This document shows, piece by piece, positions 1 through 5,136 of a DNA stretch of 10,911 nucleotides. The translations under genes and the position numbers were made by a program. Source of the stretch: an uncultured Eubacteriales bacterium (GTDB lineage Bacteria > Bacillota > Clostridia > Oscillospirales > Oscillospiraceae). The stretch lies in the NCBI GenBank assembly GCA_900549545.1, contig URPA01000063.1, positions 1 through 10,911 on the forward strand, written 5' to 3'. The notes under the pieces are model-generated. The model was not told where the DNA came from. It worked only from the letters and a program-made list of their open reading frames with translations, and searched no databases. Within the stretch, counting starts at the first letter, position 1. Each line of letters opens with the position of its first letter.

Positions 1-353
1 CGCTTGCCGATTTCCGCATGGGTTAGATGTTCAAAGAAGTACAGGAAGATGATTTCCTGCTCTGCTTCCGGCAAAGAGGATAGGGCGGCGGCAAGGTCTG
101 GATTGCTCAACATAACGTTCTGACCGCAGACCGTGAACGGGTATTCCTCGCTTGACGGTGGCTTCGCAAAATATTCATCTGTGGCGGCAAACGGCATGAA
201 TTTTTCTTCGGACAGGTATTCAAGGGAGATTTCCCGCTTCCACTTTGAATACAGCTTGCGGGCTGCGTCAATGGACGCATGGCGAATAACAATCCTGCAA
301 AAAGCATTATGCGTGTGTTGGATATGCTCTTGATATTCTTCAAATTCGGTCAT
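1..353 (-). CDS. Sigma-70 family factor, conjugative-element type (3' end cut off by window)
   Basis: The frame opens with ATG at 353 and stays open to the left edge, giving the first 117 residues. The N-terminus is MTEFEEYQEHIQHTHNAFCR, followed by a charged helical stretch with KLYSKWKREISLEYL at about 33-47. Residues about 92-117 (LSSLPEAEQEIIFLYFFEHL, then THAEIGK) match the start of sigma region 4, the helix-turn-helix that reads the -35 element. The LP..E...I..Y....L...EI pattern is typical of that region. A strong Shine-Dalgarno (AAAGGGGGA) sits just upstream at about 359-367. Small sigma factors of this type are carried by conjugative elements of the Tn916/Tn1549 group and are thought to steer expression of element genes. 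The family is clear; the exact target promoters cannot be judged. The gene lies downstream of the ABC cargo operon, separated by structured DNA. Confidence 0.75.
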   Translation of the reverse strand, partial: MTEFEEYQEHIQHTHNAFCRIVIRHASIDAARKLYSKWKREISLEYLSEEKFMPFAATDEYFAKPPSSEEYPFTVCGQNVMLSNPDLAAALSSLPEAEQEIIFLYFFEHLTHAEIGK

Positions 354-381
354 GGAAAATCCCCCTTTCTGAATAATGTGA

Positions 382-410
382 GGGGCGGCAGCACTCCTTG
401 CTGTCGCCCC
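382..410 (-). terminator. GC-rich hairpin upstream of the sigma-factor gene
   Basis: GGGGCGGCAGCA at 382-393 pairs with TGCTGTCGCCCC at 399-410 (12 bp with one G-T pair) around a five-base loop. It ends about 28 bases before the sigma-factor start. Neither strand shows a clean T-run after the stem. It may therefore be an attenuator or RNA-processing hairpin in the leader of the sigma gene, not a simple terminator. Confidence 0.45.
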
Positions 411-442
411 TTGATTGCCTACCAGCAAAGGCGGGCGGGGCT

Positions 443-479
443 GTCAACGGTGGGCGAAGCCCATTTACTTGCCGTTGAC
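443..479 (-). terminator. Nested inverted repeat after the cargo permease gene
   Basis: GTCAACGG at 443-450 is a perfect inverted repeat of CCGTTGAC at 472-479. Inside it, TGGGC/GCCCA (451-455 and 459-463) forms a second short stem around GAA. It lies 24 bases past the permease stop on the minus strand and so could end or attenuate cargo transcription before the sigma gene. No clear U-tract follows on the minus strand, so the terminator label is tentative. Confidence 0.4.
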
Positions 480-503
480 TGGCTCGGCTGGTTTTGCTAT
501 CTG

Positions 504-1148
504 TTAAGCATATTTCTTTTGGAACAATGTAATCGACAAAATATAAGACAGAGCAAAAATAGCGATTGTACTTACAAATCCGATTACCATGCTCAAATCA
601 AAATTATCTACGATAAAGCCTATAATTGCATTGTTTGTCATTTTTGACCAAATTCCTAAAACAACCAACAGTATAATCATAATGAACATTACTGCGAACC
701 CAGCATTGACGCCCATCCAGTAGTTAGACGGAAGAATAAATGCAAGAAACAGTAAAACAACACAAAACGAAGCAACCGCTATAAACAGATAAAATCCAAA
801 TCGGTATGTCGGAAAGCAAAAGTATGAAATCGTATTTACAATCAATGACACGCAAAGTCCGATAATGGCTGCAATTCCAGCAAAGGCATATCGGCTGCTT
901 ACAATCTGCTTTTTTGAAACAGGCAATGCGACAGCATATTTTCCCCATTTCCATTGTTCATCAGAATTTGCCAAAGTAATCAGCATAGAAGCTACTTCCA
1001 ACGGCACCAACAGGAAACTGATGTAGATTGCGCCAGCACCCTCCAGAATTATCATCAATGCCGTTATAATAGCAAAATCCATAATGAGCCGGGTTAATCC
1101 GTATTTTTTCTTAACTGTCAAGAAGTCCTTTGTCATTAGACCTTTCAT
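504..1148 (-). CDS. ABC-2 type permease subunit of cargo transporter
   Basis: This 214-residue hydrophobic protein has about six predicted membrane segments, at roughly 20-40, 46-62, 88-110, 118-140, 150-170 and 185-208. It begins MKGLMTKDFLTVKKKYG, a short cytoplasmic amphipathic start followed directly by membrane helices, as in ABC-2 membrane proteins encoded next to a GntR-linked ATPase. The ATG at 1148 overlaps the ATPase stop by four bases (ATGA), so the two are probably translationally coupled. A strong Shine-Dalgarno (AAAGGGGGA, about 1154-1162) precedes it. With the upstream ATPase it should form an exporter in the cytoplasmic membrane. The substrate cannot be read from the sequence; bacitracin-like or other envelope-active compounds, or lantibiotic immunity, are family-level possibilities only. 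Confidence 0.8.
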   Translation of the reverse strand: MKGLMTKDFLTVKKKYGLTRLIMDFAIITALMIILEGAGAIYISFLLVPLEVASMLITLANSDEQWKWGKYAVALPVSKKQIVSSRYAFAGIAAIIGLCVSLIVNTISYFCFPTYRFGFYLFIAVASFCVVLLFLAFILPSNYWMGVNAGFAVMFIMIILLVVLGIWSKMTNNAIIGFIVDNFDLSMVIGFVSTIAIFALSYILSITLFQKKYA

Positions 1149-2008
1149 TGTATTTCCCCCTTTATATAAAACAACATAATTTCTTCAATCGTTGCCGGGC
1201 TTACGATAGCATTTGGATATTGTTTTGCTGCTTTTGTCCTATTATTGACTAATACCTTAAATTGATAATCTTCTTTGCGATACGCAATGACTTCTGATTT
1301 ATTTATCGTGTCAAATACAGCGGCACCACAACTTATAATTCCGTAATTGTCAATCAGAGTATCCTTATCTTGCGTGAAAATCAGCTTGCCTTTGTGGATA
1401 AAAGTAATATAATCCGCCACTTTTTCTAAATCACTGGTAATGTGAGAGGATACCAATACGGAATGGCTTTCGTCCTGCACAAAATCAATGAGCATATCCA
1501 AAACGTCATCTCGGATAATCGGGTCAAGGCCGCTTGTTGCTTCGTCTAAAATCAACAATTCTGCATTGTGGGAAAGAGCAACAGCAAAGGCCAGTTTCAC
1601 TTTCATACCCTTTGAAAAGTCTTTAATCTTTTTGTCTTTCGGAAGTTCAAACTTTTCAAGAAACTGATGATAAAGCTGCCATTCCCACGCAGAGTATATA
1701 CCGGACATAAATTTCCCGATTTCCTCTGGTGTGAATATATCCGGGAAGTGATTTTCGTCAAAAACAACTCCTAACTTATCTTTGATTTCAATTTCATCTG
1801 TGCTGTGGTCTTTTCCAAAAATGCGGATTGTTCCGCTGCTCTTTTGTATTTCATTTAGAATACAGTTAATTGTTGTTGACTTTCCGGCTCCGTTTTCTCC
1901 GATAAGCCCCATGATAACTCCACGGGGTAAAGAAAAACTGATTTTATCAAGGACAAAATCGCCATAGTCTTTGGACAACTCCCTAATCTCCAAAATATTC
2001 TCACTCAT
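1145..2008 (-). CDS. ABC transporter ATP-binding subunit (cargo operon)
   Basis: This 287-residue nucleotide-binding subunit powers the neighbouring permease. Walker A is GENGAGKST at 37-45. The Q-loop region reads VVFDENHFP at 81-89, with D in place of the usual Q, as is common in YtrB-like ATPases. The signature FSKGMKVK lies at 131-138, Walker B LLILDEA at 151-157, the D-loop SGLD at 159-162 and the switch histidine at 189 (SSH). All catalytic parts look intact. A C-terminal tail of about 80 residues follows the ATPase core. The Shine-Dalgarno CAGGAGGAC lies inside the last codons of the GntR gene and only three bases separate the two genes, so all three genes are probably one transcript. 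The ATPase family call is firm; the substrate is unknown. Confidence 0.9.
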   Translation of the reverse strand: MSENILEIRELSKDYGDFVLDKISFSLPRGVIMGLIGENGAGKSTTINCILNEIQKSSGTIRIFGKDHSTDEIEIKDKLGVVFDENHFPDIFTPEEIGKFMSGIYSAWEWQLYHQFLEKFELPKDKKIKDFSKGMKVKLAFAVALSHNAELLILDEATSGLDPIIRDDVLDMLIDFVQDESHSVLVSSHITSDLEKVADYITFIHKGKLIFTQDKDTLIDNYGIISCGAAVFDTINKSEVIAYRKEDYQFKVLVNNRTKAAKQYPNAIVSPATIEEIMLFYIKGEIQ

Positions 2009-2011
2009 GCC

Positions 2012-2386
2012 TTAGTCCTCCTGATATAAAAGTGTTAGCAAGCCTATCAGCTTATCCAAAGATATGCCACTTGTACGGGCAATTTCGATTGCTTCCGAAA
2101 ACCGTTCTTCTATCTTTTTTTGCTGTTCTTCCAGATAAAAGTCTTGATTTTGCGCTGATACATAACAACCTTTTCCGGCTATCGTTTCAATAAAGCCGTC
2201 CTCTTGAAGTGTGGTATATGCTTTCTGAACTGTTAAAATGCTGATATGCAATGATTTTGCTAATGACCTTACAGACGGAATTGCTTCGCCCGCCTTTAAC
2301 TCGCCGCTCATTATCGCTGCTTTAATTTGTGACGCTATCTGTTCGTATAAAGGTCGGCTTGCCTTGTTGCTTACAACTATTTCCAA
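2012..2386 (-). CDS. GntR-family (YtrA-type) transcriptional regulator of the cargo operon
   Basis: This 124-residue DNA-binding protein has the short YtrA-type layout: an N-terminal winged helix-turn-helix followed by a small helical tail instead of a large ligand domain. The winged helix spans about 8-75. It includes RPLYEQIASQIKAAIMSGEL (12-31), then AGEAIPSVRSLAKSLHISILTVQKAYTTL and the wing residues ETIAGKGCYV. The start used is TTG at 2386-2384. The nearest upstream ATG (2400) is in another frame and hits a stop after seven codons. GGTGAG a few bases before the TTG serves as a plausible ribosome site. It is the first gene of the operon and sits just after the promoter, so autorepression relieved by the transporter's substrate is likely by analogy with B. 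subtilis YtrA. Confidence 0.88.
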   Translation of the reverse strand: MEIVVSNKASRPLYEQIASQIKAAIMSGELKAGEAIPSVRSLAKSLHISILTVQKAYTTLQEDGFIETIAGKGCYVSAQNQDFYLEEQQKKIEERFSEAIEIARTSGISLDKLIGLLTLLYQED

Positions 2387-2411
2387 ATTCTCACCGCCAT
2401 TCTGTTTTTAG

Positions 2412-2444
2412 GTGTTATGCTGATACAAATACAGTATAGAACAC
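2412..2444. promoter_or_regulatory. Possible operator of the cargo GntR regulator
   Basis: GTGTT at 2412-2416 and AACAC at 2440-2444 form an inverted repeat that spans the -10 element and the likely start site. The half-sites are only five bases long and the interior is not symmetric. This is a placement-based guess. Confidence 0.25.
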
Positions 2445-2461
2445 AATAAAGCAGTTGTCAA
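2433..2461 (-). promoter_or_regulatory. Promoter of the cargo GntR/ABC operon
   Basis: Reading the minus strand, TTGACA (2461-2456) is followed by a 17-base spacer and TATACT (2438-2433). This is a near-consensus housekeeping sigma promoter. The start site would fall near 2425, leaving about 40 bases of leader before the TTG start of the regulator. Confidence 0.85.
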
Positions 2462-2466
2462 GAGAG

Positions 2467-2518
2467 AATACAGAAAAAGCAGAGCAAGCGATTGTGCTTG
2501 TCCTGCTTTTTCTGTATT
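2467..2518. terminator. Long bidirectional terminator hairpin
   Basis: AATACAGAAAAAGCAG (2467-2482) and CTGCTTTTTCTGTATT (2503-2518) form a perfect 16-bp stem. An A-C mismatch and six more pairs (2484-2489 with 2496-2501, one of them G-U) extend it to a GATTGT loop. Each strand carries an A-run on the left arm and a T-run on the right arm, the arrangement of a terminator that works in both directions. It lies five bases upstream of the -35 box and would shield the cargo promoter from read-through. Confidence 0.75.
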
Positions 2519-2915
2519 ATAAAATTCGGAATAGCGGTCGGTCTGCCTATCAAATTCTTGTTTGTTACTTTACCGCACATGAGCATTTACACAAGGGAGC
2601 CATCGGATGATGCAAATTTTGAGCGAAAAGCACAAGATAACCGCTGCACCTTACTTGCTCCCCCCAATGGGGGAAGTGGCGAGCGGCGCGAGCCGATAGG
2701 GGGGATGGTCTGCGCTTGAGTTTGTGTACAACCCCCTTCAGGCTTGCCGCTTTGCGACAAGCCAGCTCATCTCCGCGCTAAGAGCCGCCTTACGGCGGTT
2801 GCGCTCCGAAACGCGCCTGCGGGCGCAGCCCCCAAGGGGGCGCCAAGATTAGATTTTGCTCGTCCGGCACAAAAAGCACATGGCAAATTCTTCTGAAAAA
2901 TTTTTCAAAAAACTC
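2519..2915. other. Gene-free junction between element and host operon
   Basis: No credible gene lies here. The left part (2519-2640) is AT-rich with no recognisable feature. The middle (about 2655-2845) is GC-rich and full of small palindromes, described separately. The right part (2846-2915) is AT-rich again and holds a 14-bp perfect palindrome TGAAAAATTTTTCA at 2894-2907, just upstream of the next promoter. The base composition changes from element-like to host-like across this stretch, so the element boundary may lie within it. Confidence 0.6.
2659..2845. repeat. Cluster of short GC-rich palindromes
   Basis: At least five hairpins occur in under 190 bases. These are CCCCC/GGGGG with an AAT loop (2661-2673), GGCTTGCCGC/GCGACAAGCC with a TTT loop and one G-T pair (2741-2763), GCCGCC/GGCGGT (2784-2799), GCGCC/GGCGC with a TGCG loop (2813-2826) and GCCCCC/GGGGGC with an AA loop (2828-2841). 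This density in a non-coding gap suggests remnants of dispersed extragenic palindromic repeats. No second full copy is visible in the window, although a 12-base core (CGCCTGCGGGCG) recurs at 5066-5077. Confidence 0.5.
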
Positions 2916-2944
2916 TTGACAAATGGGCAGCGATGTATTATTGT
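2916..2944 (+). promoter_or_regulatory. Promoter of the second GntR/ABC operon
   Basis: TTGACA at 2916-2921 is a perfect -35 box. A 17-base spacer leads to TATTGT at 2939-2944 as the -10. The A/T palindrome at 2894-2907 immediately upstream could act as an UP-like tract. The start site would fall near 2951, inside the operator palindrome. Confidence 0.75.
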
Positions 2945-2962
2945 ACTAATTGCTTAATACAA
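2941..2962. promoter_or_regulatory. Operator palindrome for the host YtrA-type regulator
   Basis: TTGTACTAA (2941-2949) and TTAATACAA (2954-2962) are nine-base inverted half-sites with one mismatch around TTGC. The site covers the end of the -10 element and the expected start point, where a dimeric GntR repressor would block initiation. The TACTAAT/TTAGTA-like core resembles operators described for YtrA-type regulators. The site is plain in the sequence; the binding protein is inferred from the adjacent gene. Confidence 0.65.
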
Positions 2963-2981
2963 CGACACAAGGAGGCGCCAA

Positions 2982-3362
2982 ATGGATTGGAATATCAGGA
3001 GCGACCAGCCGATATATTCCCAGCTGGTCGCGCAGATGAAGCTGGGCATAGTTTCCGGCGCGTATAAACCCGGGGAACGGCTGATTTCGGTCAGGGATAT
3101 GGCGGCTGAGGCGGGGGTAAACCCCAACACCATGCAGCGGGCCTTACAAGAGCTTGAGCGGGAGGGCGTGGTCTACACCATGCGCACCGCCGGGAGATTT
3201 GTGACGGAGGACGGAACCATGATAGAAGTAATGAAGAAAAAGCTGGCTTCGGAGCAGATAGACAGCTTCCTCGGGGCAATGGAGAAGCTGGGCTACGCGC
3301 CGGAGGAGACAATCGGCCTTATCAGGCAGAGAGGACAGGAGGAGAAACATGCCGATACTTGA
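2982..3362 (+). CDS. GntR-family (YtrA-type) transcriptional regulator, host operon
   Basis: This 126-residue regulator has the short YtrA-type architecture. The winged helix-turn-helix spans about 8-75: QPIYSQLVAQMKLGIVSGAY, then KPGERLISVRDMAAEAGVNP and TMQRALQELEREGVV with the wing TMRTAGRFV. A helical tail of about 45 residues follows. The Shine-Dalgarno AAGGAGG at 2969-2975 is six bases from the ATG. Its promoter and a strong operator palindrome lie directly upstream, so it probably represses its own operon. The ATPase start overlaps its last 14 bases, a sign of translational coupling. It is clearly related to the element-borne regulator at 2012-2386 but is GC-richer and well diverged, so it is not a recent copy. 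Confidence 0.9.
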   Translation: MDWNIRSDQPIYSQLVAQMKLGIVSGAYKPGERLISVRDMAAEAGVNPNTMQRALQELEREGVVYTMRTAGRFVTEDGTMIEVMKKKLASEQIDSFLGAMEKLGYAPEETIGLIRQRGQEEKHADT

Positions 3363-4044
3363 ATGTAAAGCACTGAGCAAGTGCTACGGCAAAACACAGG
3401 CGCTGGAGAGCGTCAACATGACAATCGAGCCGGGCCGCGTTGTTGGCCTGCTGGGGCCCAACGGCAGCGGCAAAACCACGCTGATAAAGCTTGCAAACGG
3501 CCTGCTCACACCCACATCGGGCGAGATACTCATTGACGGGGCGGCCCCCAACAGGGACACCAAGCGCCTTGTCTCATACCTGCCGGATAAGCAATATCTG
3601 CCCGAATGGATGAACGCCCGGCAGCTTATGGACTTTTTCGGCGATTTCTATGAGGATTTTGACCGCAAAAAGGCTGAGGATATGCTGGGCAGGCTCGGCA
3701 TTGACCCCGCACAGCGCATCAAGCAGATGTCAAAGGGCACCAAGGAAAAGGCGCAGCTCATCATGGTCATGAGCCGCGCGGCCAAGCTCTATCTTCTGGA
3801 TGAGCCCATCGGCGGCGTGGACCCGGCCACCCGGGACTACATCCTCTCCACCATCATCGGCAACTACAACCCCGAGGCTGCGGTTATAATCTCCACGCAC
3901 CTTATCTCCGATGTGGAGCCGGTGCTGGACGAGGTGGTGTTCATAAACGGCGGGCGTGTGACGCTCCAGTCCTCGGTGGACGATATCCGTGAGCAGCACG
4001 GCATGAGCGTTGACGCATATTTCAGGGAGGTATTCAGATGTTAG
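3349..4044 (+). CDS. ABC transporter ATP-binding subunit (host GntR operon)
   Basis: This 231-residue ABC ATPase is close to the minimal size for the family. Walker A is GPNGSGKTT at 36-44. The Q-loop region is YLPDKQYLP at 77-85, with an aspartate at the usual glutamine site as in other YtrB-like proteins. The signature MSKGTKEK lies at 127-134, Walker B LYLLDEP at 147-153, the D-loop GGVD at 155-158 and the switch histidine at 184. A strong Shine-Dalgarno (AGGAGGAG) sits inside the end of the regulator gene. The coding region overlaps the permease gene by seven bases. It should drive the permease encoded next, in the cytoplasmic membrane. The transported compound is unknown. Confidence 0.92.
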   Translation: MPILECKALSKCYGKTQALESVNMTIEPGRVVGLLGPNGSGKTTLIKLANGLLTPTSGEILIDGAAPNRDTKRLVSYLPDKQYLPEWMNARQLMDFFGDFYEDFDRKKAEDMLGRLGIDPAQRIKQMSKGTKEKAQLIMVMSRAAKLYLLDEPIGGVDPATRDYILSTIIGNYNPEAAVIISTHLISDVEPVLDEVVFINGGRVTLQSSVDDIREQHGMSVDAYFREVFRC

Positions 4045-4865
4045 GAAAGCTTTTCAAGCATGAGCTGTGGGCCATGTCCCGCATCATGCTGCCGGTGACG
4101 GCGGTGCTGGTTGTGCTGGCCGGGCTGAGCAACGTGTCCGTCAGATATATAGACCTTGTGCAGAGCGATTTTCTGACCTTTGTTCTGGGGCTGTTTCTGG
4201 TGCTGTTTTTCCTCGGCATGGTGGCGGCGGCCGTGGTTCTTGTCGTGGTCATCGTCAGCCGCTTTTACAATAACCTTATAAAGGACGAGGGCTATCTCAT
4301 GTTCACTCTCCCGGTGAGCACCCATGAGCTGGTCTGGTCAAAGCTGCTGGCATCCCTGGTGTGGACGATTGTGAGCGCCATTATCATGTTCGCCCTTATC
4401 TGGGTGACGGCGCTGCACGCCATCAATGTGGCATCCTCTGCCGTGCAGGTGAGCTTTGACCTGGAGCTGGGCGGTCTGCTGCGCTGTCTCAGCGAGGAGT
4501 TCAACATCACCGGCGGCTATCTCGCGCTGATGATTGTTGAGGGTTTGTTCGCGGCGGTCATCGGGACATTTGCAAGCTACCTGCTGTTTTACGCCGCAAT
4601 GTCCATCGGGCAGAGCTTCGCAAATCACAAGGTGCTCATGTCGGTGGTGTTCTTCCTGCTGATAAGCTTTGTCGCGCAGCTTGTGACACCCTTTGTCTAC
4701 ATGGGCATAGGGGAGATGTACTCCAATGTCAACGTGGACTATACAAACTTCAGGGCGATTTTCCAGCAGGCCATGCTGGCCTCAATAGCTGTTGAGCTTG
4801 TGTATGCCGCGATACTCTATTTCATCACGAACTTCTTCCTGAAAAAGAAGCTCAACTTAGCGTAA
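4038..4865 (+). CDS. ABC-2 type permease subunit (host GntR operon)
   Basis: This 275-residue membrane protein has about six hydrophobic segments, near 15-35, 45-75, 102-128, 160-188, 198-222 and 245-268. The cytoplasmic stretch KDEGYLMFTLPVSTHELVWS at about 82-101 is the conserved segment seen in many clostridial ABC-2 permeases of this type, just ahead of the third membrane helix. The C-terminus is lysine-rich (KKKLNLA), consistent with the positive-inside rule. It overlaps the ATPase stop by seven bases (ATGTTAG) and is followed 11 bases later by a clear intrinsic terminator, so it is the last gene of a three-gene operon. Exporter function is likely; the substrate is not readable. Confidence 0.85.
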   Translation: MLGKLFKHELWAMSRIMLPVTAVLVVLAGLSNVSVRYIDLVQSDFLTFVLGLFLVLFFLGMVAAAVVLVVVIVSRFYNNLIKDEGYLMFTLPVSTHELVWSKLLASLVWTIVSAIIMFALIWVTALHAINVASSAVQVSFDLELGGLLRCLSEEFNITGGYLALMIVEGLFAAVIGTFASYLLFYAAMSIGQSFANHKVLMSVVFFLLISFVAQLVTPFVYMGIGEMYSNVNVDYTNFRAIFQQAMLASIAVELVYAAILYFITNFFLKKKLNLA

Positions 4866-4876
4866 AGAAAACGAAA

Positions 4877-4906
4877 AAACGCCTGCCCTATTTTGGGCAG
4901 GCGTTT
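4877..4906 (+). terminator. Intrinsic terminator of the host GntR/ABC operon
   Basis: AAACGCCTGCCC (4877-4888) pairs perfectly with GGGCAGGCGTTT (4895-4906) around TATTTT. The stem is GC-rich with an A-run before and T-rich bases after it, starting 11 bases past the permease stop. Confidence 0.9.
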
Positions 4907-4911
4907 CTGTC

Positions 4912-5082
4912 TGAAGGCAAAGGCAAAGCCTTTGCCTTCAAAAGGGGATTCACTCCGAACCGCGCATTTTTGCCCGCCTCCGGCGGGCAAAAATACACTC
5001 TCTCCGTGCAAAGAGTTTTTCCCGAGGTACACGCCCCCGGGAAAAACTTATCTAACTTTATTCGCCGCCTGCGGGCGGCGAA
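4912..5082. repeat. Array of four perfect hairpins in a convergent intergenic gap
   Basis: After the terminator come four perfect inverted repeats. They are TGAAGGCAAAGGC/GCCTTTGCCTTCA (4912-4940, 13 bp, AAA loop), TTTTTGCCCGCC/GGCGGGCAAAAA (4967-4993, 12 bp, TCC loop), AGTTTTTCCCG/CGGGAAAAACT (5014-5048, 11 bp, 13-base loop) and TTCGCCGCC/GGCGGCGAA (5061-5082, 9 bp, TGCG loop). Two carry T-runs on the left arm and A-runs on the right on both strands, the reverse of a rho-independent terminator. No gene occurs between 4866 and 5136. They may be extragenic palindromic repeats or RNA-stabilising 3' structures. Confidence 0.7.
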
Positions 5083-5136
5083 CTCTGCGAGGCTTCATCT
5101 GCGGTAAACAACGCTTGTTTCAACGAATGAGGCTGA

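Larger units (their letters stand above)
1..2520 (-). mobile_element. Edge or remnant of an integrative conjugative element (Tn1549-like) with ABC cargo
   Basis: This stretch is visibly AT-richer than the rest of the window and every gene in it runs on the minus strand. It contains a sigma-70-like factor of the kind carried by Tn1549/Tn916-type conjugative elements in clostridia, the structured spacer that typically precedes that gene, and a GntR/ABC cargo operon. A strong bidirectional terminator closes it on the right. No integrase, excisionase, relaxase or conjugation gene lies in the window. The call therefore depends on recognising the sigma factor and on the composition shift near 2520-2860. 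The right boundary is approximate, and neither an attachment site nor terminal repeats could be identified. Confidence 0.5.

Noticed and set aside
2492..2719. Open frame of 75 codons in the junction region
   Set aside because: It starts inside the terminator hairpin, lacks a ribosome site, and its C-terminal part (glycine/arginine-rich) simply translates the palindrome cluster. No family resemblance.
2640..2850. CRISPR-like or tRNA-like structure in the palindrome cluster
   Set aside because: No repeat unit recurs at regular spacing and no cloverleaf with conserved TPsiC-arm bases can be drawn; the stems are unrelated to each other.
4967..5082. Hairpins considered as terminators for the DUF6056 operon on the minus strand
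   Set aside because: T-runs lie on the 5' arm and A-runs on the 3' arm, and no U-tract follows on either strand. A terminator role is not supported by this layout.
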